Shown here in pieces: positions 40,601 through 64,000 of a stretch of 64,000 nt of DNA; within the stretch, counting starts at the first letter, position 1, and every line of letters begins with the position of its first letter. A program made the translations under genes and the position numbers. The notes below the pieces were generated by a model. It was not told the DNA's origin, searched no databases, and saw only the letters and a program-made list of their open reading frames with translations. This DNA is from Baylisascaris procyonis (lineage: Eukaryota; Nematoda; Chromadorea; Rhabditida; Ascarididae), in assembly GCA_037389465.1 (NCBI GenBank), contig JAZARR010000095.1, positions 2,800,001-2,864,000 of the forward strand, read 5' to 3'.

Positions 40601-42856
40601 TGATTTCAAAGGGGCGAGGCTCGATATATTTACTTCAAAAATGATATGCCAACAAATAAGACAATGTCATGAGTTCACCAAATTCACTATTTATCATTGT
40701 TAAAACGGTATATTTCAAAATTATCCCACCTTTATCTTGTAATAAATAAATTTGGCTATCGTTCAATGCGGTGGAACGATTAATTACAAATAGAGTGACT
40801 ACCCCGTAGAGCTTCGATTATTAGGGTGGATATAATTTTTGCAATCCTTGAGGTATAGATGTGATTATTTACACTGACAACTTGTATTTATTAGAGACTT
40901 TTAAACATTTTTTTTTAAAATTTTATATTCCTCGCTGGCAATATATGAGGTGCGCTTGTAAACAACACTGATACGGTATTGTTGGTGAGGAACATAATAC
41001 GTTACGCTTTGAACCAGCTATCTGGTATCGGATAATGATGGTTGTGATGGCGTAACTTTGTTATGTAAAGGTATGACTGGGAAAGCGGAACGATCCACAA
41101 GGTAAAACAGATAGATCATATGAATGAGGACAGTCCTTGCAGGTAGATCCACCGAATGAAGACTGTCTTTATAGATAGATCCACTGAATGAGGATTGTAA
41201 TTGATTTGTGATATATGGAGCAATCACCGCCCCTGATTGCTCTAAATATTATCTAGTAGGAAAGGTTTTGAAGAAAGTTGATCTGAGCGGAAGACTGCAG
41301 CAGTTGAGAGGAGCCGACGATCTGTGAGCAAATTATTACGCATAATTGAAAAGATATAATAAGGAAATAAATGTGAGCGACGAACGCATAAAAAACATTT
41401 CGGTTGCTAACGTTCGCATCTTTCGCTTATGAGTGGGCTTCGTAACAACAATCCCACTGAGGGCTTATTAAGACAGATAAGAAGCTTGCAATATGAAACG
41501 AAGCAAGAAGATCGTCAAAGAGTCGACTTATACTTTCATATTGAATGAATATATAGATGCAAAATTAGGAAAAGTAAATCTAAATAGAAGTTTTAAAAAT
41601 CGAGTATGATTGTAGTAAAAATTTATTATTTCTAAAAGAAGGAAAATATTTGATGAAAAATATTTTAAAAATTACACGTCAATTGGATTATGCTAATAGT
41701 CTGAAATTTTAAATTTCGAAATTTAATCAGTTGAATGGAAGATTTGATTGGTGCAAAAAGATTTGTGGATATTAGATGGTCAACTTGCAGATCACTTTCC
41801 ATTATTGAAAAACATCTTATGTTTGTTTATTATATATTAAATAGTAGTTCGAAATTTATGAGGTTGGCATTACTATTTACTGTATAATTTTCTATTTTTT
41901 AAATCCCTTTTCTTATGATTTTATTTCTTAAAATTTATTGGTAATATGATTGCCATCCTTGTCTTTTCTCAATAAATATAGATTACTTAATTTAATATAG
42001 ATGTCATGAGTATACAGGATTGATGTGCACCCAAATGAGTTTTTAATACTTCTTCGTTTATACTTAATAAATTAAATGCAATAAGTGGCAAAGTAATTGG
42101 TACTTTTAAAATTCTTATTGATCTATTGCTGTATTTCGGTTGCAGATGTGTACCCATCCATCTACACGCTATCCACTATAAATGTACTTCGTTGTGTTAT
42201 CCAGCCGTTGCCCATTTTTAGGTATATTTAAAGAAACATTCGAATATTTCCATCACAGTAGACAGCGTAATTTTATTCGGTTGCGAGTTTTATGATGTGT
42301 TGAATAAATATATCAAATATCAGCAGTACTTTGTGAGCGAACTCTTCTTTTAAGAATCAGTGGAAAATTTTAGCGGAAAAAAACGAAGATAAAAAGAACA
42401 TTTTAATTTCTATTATATATATTTTTTTAATTTTTTAAAATTTATCTAATCCACCATTTTCGATATTAAAGTTAATAATGTGAGATTCATTTATGATATA
42501 ATTTCATTTTCTACGAAATGTGAATTATGCAAAATTTGAGCCAACAAATTGTAATTGAGAAATTTTCGACAAATTGACAGCTATAAGTGGTGCCATTGAG
42601 CGAAAAACTTGTTGCACTTTTACATAATGAAATGCAATGAAATATGCGGAACTCTAGAAGCAGTAAAATAAGGTACATTGGAACTTGCGAATTTGCAGCC
42701 GGCTGGTAGCACTGATCAAGCTGTTTTCCTTCTCAAACTCTATCCGGTGGGATTTGATGCAATGCAAAGATCGTTAAGGGAGTAGCTGAATGTTTCAGCA
42801 ACAATCAACTAAATAGGAATCCCCATGTAGAGGATGACCTGTCGTCGCGTTCATAA
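31605..42856 (+). CDS. Unidentified multi-exon gene, 3' part (at least 12 predicted exons)
   Basis: I do not recognise the family. Exons joined by matching phases: 31605-31756, 33411-33462, 34862-34966, 36301-36343, 38908-39001, 39101-39123, 39433-39476, 40307-40377, 40432-40520, 42146-42221, 42699-42746, 42799-42856. They keep one frame for 284 residues and end in TAA; an AATAAA follows 100 bases later. Exons 2, 3, 5 and 7-12 have good acceptors (TTTCAG, ACTTCAG, TTGCAG and similar) and plausible donors. The weakest are the first acceptor, the 36301 exon's donor and the 23-base exon at 39101. The N-terminal part reads as mixed strand/helix (ELEATDSIIAIAVVDRS). The last 150 residues look helical with repeated hydrophobic spacing (ISLSLQLIRVLPTIG, STINVLRCVIQPLPIF, RLVALIKLFSF), as in HEAT/ARM-like scaffolds, but this is only an impression. 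No start codon fits the first exon, so 5' exons are missing. Two introns (54 and 52 bases) are unusually short for this locus. Confidence 0.45.
34294..34512. repeat. TG/TATG-rich degenerate tandem repeat
   Basis: Degenerate TGTATG and TGTCTGTG words, with an approximate unit near 28 bases built on GAGTGTCTGTGTATGTGTATG that recurs at about 34418-34490. It lies in the third predicted intron-side region of the unidentified gene, between its exons at 33411 and 34862. Cys/Val/Met-rich open frames on both strands are repeat artefacts. Confidence 0.8.
34726..34839. repeat. CT-rich polypyrimidine tract
   Basis: Over 100 bases of almost pure C/T (CTCTCTTTCTCCC-like) on the + strand. It ends just over 20 bases before the acceptor of the exon at 34862, so it may act as an exceptionally long polypyrimidine tract for that splice site. 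Confidence 0.85.
35960..36035 (+). repeat. Dispersed repeat, partial copy 2
   Basis: ATCGGTTAGT, then GGGGTGCAAAAAGCGCAAATTGTGCCAA, aligns with the right end of the copy at 25440-25770. It contains a perfect 7-pair hairpin, GTGCCAA-CTCT-TTGGCAC. The left markers of the family are absent. Confidence 0.5.
37226..37343. repeat. 60-base tandem duplication, two copies
   Basis: The block starting ACAATTTCAGGTGAAATATAG occurs at 37226 and again at 37286, exactly 60 bases apart. Inner words (AGGAGGAA, ATAGGTTGAAAGAAAA) show a shorter, older sub-repeat. It lies in an intron of the unidentified gene. Confidence 0.85.
38326..38381. repeat. 28-base perfect tandem duplication
   Basis: Two identical, adjacent 28-base units beginning TGTTATATAGCACATTG. 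Intronic; no function suggested. Confidence 0.95.
39302..39418. repeat. C/T-rich tract before an exon of the unidentified gene
   Basis: A pyrimidine-rich stretch on the + strand ending about 15 bases before the acceptor used at 39433. Similar tracts occur elsewhere in the window (for example 310-390, 19445-19495 and 47430-47480), so it need not be specific to splicing. Confidence 0.7.
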
Positions 42857-42956
42857 TTCGAAGAGGGCGAAGCGGTTCAGCTTTCATTGGTTGATGCTAC
42901 AAACGCACTAAAAGACGCATTGCAAGTGGGCGGTGACTGGTCATCATCCAACATCC

Positions 42957-42962
42957 AATAAA
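42957..42962 (+). terminator. Candidate poly(A) signal AATAAA of the unidentified gene
   Basis: A canonical AATAAA lies 100 bases past the predicted TAA at 42854-42856. It supports the 3' end proposed for that gene, although the hexamer is not rare in AT-rich DNA. Confidence 0.45.
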
Positions 42963-42999
42963 CCAACTATCCCAACATATACATGCACATATATCGCAA

Positions 43000-43150
43000 C
43001 GTGCTACGATGCGGCTTAGGATGAGTGCCCGCGGGCAGTGTGTCGGCTGTCGGCTCTGTGTCGGTCCGTGCACGATCGATGTGTGCCCCGGCGCCACTCG
43101 ATCGATTCACCCTCATAGCGCACAACCATCGTCTTCGTTTATTTGCCCAC
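43000..43150. other. CpG-rich patch
   Basis: Against AT-rich surroundings this stretch has a dense run of CpG dinucleotides (GCCCGCGGGC, TCGGCTGTCGGCTC, CCCCGGCGCC, CGATCGAT). Open frames cross it on both strands but with low-complexity content and no recognised domain. It could be a first exon and promoter, a structured RNA or a GC-rich insertion. It begins right after the predicted 3' end of the unidentified gene. Confidence 0.4.
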
Positions 43151-46100
43151 CGAGTATCACTCCCGCTTATCCACACCTAGTTTCAAGCTCTAATTTTGTA
43201 GCACTCATCCTATGTAGTATTGGTTGCATTCACAAATCCCTTCCAATATATCAGGAAATAACGTGGCCAAATCCCATTGTAAGCATTCATTTCATTTCCA
43301 GGTAAATCATCTCTGATCTTTACGTAACCTATTAGGTAATGAAAGAAGAATGCAACAGGTTGAACACCTTCGAAATGACTTCCGGATTCCACTCATTGTA
43401 ATAATTAAATCAGATGTAATCATTTCAAGTGCATTTTCTCTTCACTTTAATTTAGGCAATGTGCACTTTTAATATGGTTTGCAATCGAATATGGCAAGAT
43501 AAAAGATGCGCTCTATAAGAATGATCATTGGCGATGAATTGCTAAAAATATACTTCGATGAATATTTCATTGTAAATTTGCTTTTTGAATAGATTTTAAG
43601 GGAATTTTTGATGAAAACTTGAGCCTAAAATTTTTTTTTTGAGCTAAAAAATCTGAAAATATTTTCAAATTAACTCATTTTAAACTTTTTTTTTCTTGAA
43701 ATCGGTTGCCTAAATTTGCTTAATTTCATTTCTTCGTTCAATGCTCTTTTTATTTCCTTTCATTTATCTTAATTTATACTTGATAAGTTGCGAATTCTTA
43801 TGAAGAAAGTGCTAGTGAATTTTGATTTACTAATATCGTCATCCACGTCATATCAGCAAAACAATACGACAAATTGTTGCGATCAACCTGTTTACTAAAA
43901 TCAAAACCAGAAAAATTGAACTCCAAAAGAAGTAAACGATGAGGTTCATTAAGAATCAACGAAAAAAAAAAGAAAAAAGAGTAGTTTGCGTCAGTGCTCA
44001 TCAATGTTTACATCGTTAATCGCCTTTCTCTAAAGCTGTCTACTCGGCTCTAGCTATCACTTTAGGTGGTACTTTATTGCATAAAAAATTTCGAAAGTAT
44101 TTTTTCTCTTATTCAGTCTGTTTTCAATCGTATCGTATTTTTCCACCATTATTCGAATTAAGTGATGCTGTCTCTTATTTGCATAATTGTGAACATCTGC
44201 CACTAATATATCTCGATAAAAAACATCTTTGACTGACATTCATTACTCAGTTAGAGAATTTTCATCGATGTCGAGGGGATAATCGAGCAACAGTTAACTC
44301 AAATTTCATTTTCATCAAACAAGTAACTCCAACAGCAATTTAATTAGATAACGATAGTTCACCAGTTAGTGCAATCGAAATAAGCATTCTGGATATATGC
44401 GATCTGAAATTTGGAGGTTATAGAAGGTGAAAATTCTATAACGATCGAAAAAGTAGATTTTAGTGTTCAAATTTCTCAACGTAACTGACATTCAATAGCA
44501 TATTTCCTCGACGATGAAATATTTCAAATTCTTTCGATAATTGTTATAAAATGCAAACATCTTTCCTCATTGATTTCAATAATAATAGATCATTTTGATT
44601 TGATTCATTATATTAGCGTCATATTATTTTGAGAAATATTCTTTTCACAAAAATAGCAAAGTGCGTTCCGTTTCATTTGAAATATTAATTTATTTTCGTT
44701 TATTAATAAGCTTTGATCATCAAGATAGATGGATTATACCATTCTGGTGCTATAGTATTTATTGCAGGTATTTTGCCAATTGTCACATTGTTTTACTATA
44801 GTTCCTAAATTTACATGATGTCACCTCCTGAATCATGATTTTTTCGAAATAAGTGAGTATTTTTGTGGATTTTTAACAATCTCTGAAACTAGGGCTCTCG
44901 CAAATCCTTTTTTTTTGCGGTGGACAGGCAAGGAGAGGGGGGCCAGTCAGGTAGGGATTATCTCTTGATGGGTTGGTTCCCTTATTATGGTTCAACGAAC
45001 CGAACGTCTACGTATCGTAATGTGCGTTAAACCTAACACAAAATGGCTATTGTAACCTGCCGGTTTGTTTAAGCGCGCATGTTAACTTACCATTGGTTAG
45101 GAAATACCTTACCATTCATCGTTAATCGTTTTCACTATTCGTGATGTTCGTATTATTTGTGATATGGTCGTCGTAACGCTTCTATTATGATAATATCACG
45201 CATCATATAGTGTTATCATATGTATTATAACACAACACGTGTTATGACTGATCATATTACATCATATTCTCTTTCTAATCATCTCTATTAGAAATAAAGA
45301 CAATTTCAACCAACAAATTGTAAAAATTTTTAGATGATTTTATTGGCATCAAACATTTTCACTTATAATTTATGTGGTGCATTAATTGTTTCTATTCGAT
45401 GAAAACATTAAAAAGTTAACGTTTCTGGACAATAAAAAAGAATAAATTGCGGGAGTTTATAATAAGGCTAAGATCAAAGAACAAAACATCAAAACATTGC
45501 ACATACATAAAGAGTTTTTATTCAATGCATTTTGTCGTTAATTAATCCCATCCGTTGAGTGGGTATAGCCGTTCGTTCAGTGAAATTTAATTCCCTGTGT
45601 GAAAATATTTGCGGAATATAGTCTCTCTTACGGCTATCAGTGCCTAGAATTAATGGGAAATTTTTTGAAAAAAAAGTGAAATAATATAAAATTGGTTGTC
45701 CTGGAAAATTGAATAATATTTCTTTCCATAAAAATTTTAAAATGTGTTTTTTTTTTGAAGATGGTAATAAATCTGACTGTCACATCCTCACAATTGGCAG
45801 TTTTCATGCAGGCATTCGGAACAATCGCCCATAGATAACTAAATGTCTTCTCATGAGAAATGGCTATCTATTTCCTTAGTCACGCCATATTCATCTCTCT
45901 TTTTTTTTTTTTAAATAGAAATATAAGTGCATACAATTCTATGTTTATGATGCGAAAAATATTGTCGTTATTTATATGCATTTGCGTTCAAGCAATGATA
46001 GTTGTTGCAGAAATTTTATTTAATGATGCACTTTTGCCGTAAAACAGGATAACTTCAGACTCTGACCAAGTGCAAATTTTATGATTCGTTTGCGAAAGAA

Positions 46101-49100
46101 AAAAACCTAGGAGTCGATTCTTTAGTGGTTAACCTCTTTTTCCAAGAGCAGTTTATTTCGGAGTCGACTCCTGATTTCTTCTCTTCATATGTTGCGGTGA
46201 TTAAGCGCGAATATCAATATATAGCGAAATCATTTGTTACACAGCATGCTGTAAAAATTCTAATCAAGCATCATTTTGCTCATACATGTCAACGCGCAGT
46301 GGAAGATTAAGTGCAAGTTCCGATTGCGCAAATAGTGACGTCATCATGTTACAAGTTATTTCCTGGGTTTTTTTCTATGAAATATTAAATCGAAAGCTGT
46401 TAAGATTAGCAACTAGTGGAGCTATAGCTATCGGCTGATATCTTGAAGGTAATTTTTGGCGTTTCATTATAAGAAAAGAAATTTATTCTTGGTTGTATCG
46501 TCCTATATTACTGTTTCATCTTTAGTGATTGCTGTAACACATCATTCATCATCATCTCATTGACGATGGAATAGATTTATTTTAATTGCACTCTCTTATT
46601 CAATAATATTATTAATCAAGTTTTATCTGAGTATGTTCGAATTGTGATGTTTGATTGCGATTCTTTTTTGTGAACCTCTACACTCGAGGAAAACCTGTTC
46701 CACATATTAAGTACTTCTTATCGAAGAGTTTCCTCAATTTTCATCGACATCGCATCATTCAATTCCATTTTCTGGATGGTTGCACACTTATTGTTTTAAT
46801 TCTTTTATGAAATTTACGGTGGCGTTTCATTTTTTGGTTCTTTTTTAAAAAAGTCAATTCTTTATTCATCACCTGCTTCAAGTAACATCGAAGTTACGCT
46901 TGAAAAGGAAGACAGTTTTAAAAACCTTTTTGAATTTTTTTCAATATTTTCAAAAAAATTGAATTTTCTAAAAAAAAAATTCTCAGAACATCTCAAGCTA
47001 ATGTTGGGAGATATTTTGCTTCCTATTGATTGCTGCTCAATATTTGAGTGAATTTTCAATATATTTCGATATGAAAATTTTACTTCCCATTTTTTGTTAT
47101 TTCAAGTATATTTTCTTCGTAGTTTTTGCTTTGCAGCACTTTTATAGGATCCTAACCTTAAATCTCAGAAATATTCATACACATATCATCATTGGATGCT
47201 AGTCGTATTATTGTTCGCCGTTGTTGAAGTGCTCAAAATTTGCATAAACCTGTGAAAATTCCATCAAAAGAGACCACATAATTGGCTCATTAAATATGCA
47301 GGAAATAATGCTAAGAAAATACTGAAAAAGGCCGTTGCGCCTTTGCGGAATGAGAGTGAGAAATTCTGCTAGAAAAGACTAGTTCAACAGCCAATCATTC
47401 GTTGATAAGATGGTCTGAAAGTTGCCCTTTCCTTCCCCACCCGCCACTCCTCTCTTTCTTCCCTTCTTCCTATCTTCCCTTGCTTCATTCCTTGAGAAAT
47501 TCACTTCAACTTGTACGTGTCAAAAATTCACGTCATATTTGCAGTGATTGATATGAAGTAAAATTCGTCGCAATTTTTCGCCTCTAGCTGCATAAAAACT
47601 AAGTTTGTTTTATGAAACATTTTATTTGCTTTTTTTCGAAAACGATAAATTTCCAGTTTCTGAATTTTTCAATTTGAAACATCTGATAATGAAATTTTAC
47701 CGATGTAAGATGAAGAATTGACTAAGAGCACCAATGATTAGTTTCAATTTTTTTACTTTCCACAATATATAAATCCTTTAAAAAATGGAAAAGTTTTGTG
47801 ATTGTTCTAGATTCTAACGGCTATCAAAATGAATAACAAAGAGTTTGCCTAGCAAATAGTGAAGTTTTGATTCAACGCTTATCCTTTTCCGATTTTTCAA
47901 TATTTTATCCTTTTCTATGAGATTTTCTTACTGAATAATTTGTGAAAAGATGAATAAAAATTAAAGTAAATTCACTTATTGCATAATGATCGATTTGAAA
48001 CGATTGAATTATTTGAAAGACACAAATTCCTGAAATGCGTAAAGAGTAGTTTGAAGAAACTATTTTCCCAAGGACGAAGGGGAGAATGGGGAGGGGGTGT
48101 AGTGGAGTTCAAATCGTGTGCTAATTACATTACTTTCAGAAACCTGTTTTTCAACGGTTCGCTGATCGTCAACCAAGTCATTTATATTCCTTTACCTGAA
48201 GAAGGAACGTATAAGGGGGCAGGAGGGAGTATTTCAAAGGACGTATATTTACTTCATCATATCATATAAGTAAAAGATTACTTCCATATGAATTAATCTT
48301 TATTAAACAGCTGCTATTTGTCAAATTTCCTTAAGTATTTTGATGTTTTCTAAAAAAAAAAGTTTTGTTTGTATTTCCAGTATAGTAAATAAATTAGCTG
48401 CACTGATGTAATTATTCCTAAGTAGTGATGAATATGTTGCCAGGTATGTGCTGCTTAATTCCGCTTACGCAATTTCGCTTAATTGACTAACGAATTTTTG
48501 GGATCTGTTAAACATAATAAGGTCAATGATGCATTTTTGCATATTTTATCTTGCATAAATTAGCTGCCCCAACCTTATTTTGGCTAAAAGATGCAGTATT
48601 CATGACAATAAATACTACTTCGATATATCGTACAGATCACAAAAGATGTTTTTTTGTAACCGAGCCAACCAGTGTGAGGGTGAAACTCGATCAGCTACAA
48701 AATATATGCAAATTTTTATATATACACATTTGTTCAATTGTCTTATAACGACAATCAATTTTTCGGATGTAGTGATCAGCATAAAAATAGATTTTGAAGG
48801 TAACAGCTTAATTTGCTTTGTGAAAATACGACACCCTTGAGGGATGTATTTCTACACACAGATAACTAAATAATGCTTTCCTATATTTTCCTCATCTCGA
48901 GACGTCAAAATAAATGAACTAAAATTAAGATATTTAAGTAAAAATATTTTTTATCTCTTTATTGTTGGCATTCTCATCATGAAAATATATGTATATATTA
49001 AAAATAGCGCTATTTTATGCACCTTTTTTTGCGAAATATTCTACTTGGAAGCGCTATAATTTTTTCTTTGTCTTTTGTTTATATTTTACGAATCGACTTG

Positions 49101-49149
49101 CAATCACTTCAGTGGTTTGCTTCTAAGGAAAGAATAAACGATGAGATTT

Positions 49150-49261
49150 TATAGTTGAATTCTTGGTGTCTGTCGCAACGAGCAATACTAACGCTTGAAA
49201 GGCGTAACGAATAGCAATCGTGTTATGCGTGAGCGCGGAGGTGTTATAATCGACGAGCAAG
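49150..49261 (+). promoter_or_regulatory. grk-2: Likely 5' UTR / proximal promoter of the GRK gene
   Basis: The roughly 100 bases before the ATG at 49262 are richer in G, C and CpG (GCGTGAGCGCGGAGG) than the sequence further upstream, as expected of transcribed leader or core promoter DNA. No pyrimidine-rich acceptor lies directly before the ATG, so there is no sign of trans-splicing close to the start. Confidence 0.3.
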
Positions 49262-63914
<14,653 letters not shown>

Positions 63915-64000
63915 GTTAGTTCATCTTCTACCTATCATCGTTTCATCGTCACCGTTTCTTTGCATCATATTTAGTCGGCATATAGACCTGAAATTTTTTA

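Larger units (their letters stand above)
42857..49261. other. Intergenic region between the unidentified gene and the GRK gene
   Basis: Mostly AT-rich non-coding sequence. It holds a poly(A) signal for the gene on its left (42957), a CpG-rich patch (43000-43150), a cluster of GTGTTAT/ATAACAC palindromes (45210-45245) and, at 48140-48199, one short frame behind a good acceptor that could be an exon but connects to nothing. No complete gene was seen. Confidence 0.5.

Noticed and set aside
43009..43305. 98-codon + strand frame over the CpG-rich patch
   Set aside because: The frames on both strands are open because of base composition, and the product is Cys/Ser/Pro-rich low-complexity sequence without a domain.

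Overview
The window looks like nuclear DNA of a nematode. It is AT-rich and intron-dense, with short exons, many TTTCAG-type acceptors, long (AT)n and (TTTA)n microsatellites and pyrimidine-rich tracts. The two clear genes are single-copy animal genes whose predicted proteins have the character of their nematode versions. Clade and species cannot be settled from this sequence. Nothing points to bacterial, viral or plasmid DNA, and I see no CRISPR array, rRNA or convincing tRNA.

Layout, all recognised genes on the + strand: (1) 1-11.9 kb has no recognisable gene; 9.6-11.5 kb is a compositionally different patch with open but incoherent frames. (2) 11924-25048 is a complete exostosin-like 3 gene (EXTL3; rib-2 of C. 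elegans) in 17 exons, 877 residues, whose exon phases all agree. One intron needs a GC-AG donor. (3) 25.0-31.6 kb is intergenic, with a copy of a dispersed repeat and a sequence resembling a hAT transposon end. (4) About 31605-42856 is a third gene I could not identify, reconstructed by chaining phase-compatible exons. It is the 3' part of a gene whose start I did not find, and it ends in a stop codon with a poly(A) signal 100 bases on. (5) 42.9-49.2 kb is intergenic, with a short CpG-rich patch near 43.0 kb. (6) 49262-63914 holds the first 15 exons (645 residues) of a G-protein-coupled receptor kinase of the GRK2/GRK3 class (grk-2). The rest of its PH domain and its C-terminus lie beyond the window edge.

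The genes have no evident shared pathway. EXTL3/RIB-2 acts in the secretory pathway on heparan sulfate synthesis; GRK2 is a cytosolic kinase that desensitises receptors. I did not find a previously undescribed multi-gene system. The items most worth a second look are the unidentified gene at 31.6-42.9 kb, the GC-AG intron in rib-2, the four-residue extension in the GRK kinase domain and a dispersed repeat with a covarying hairpin.
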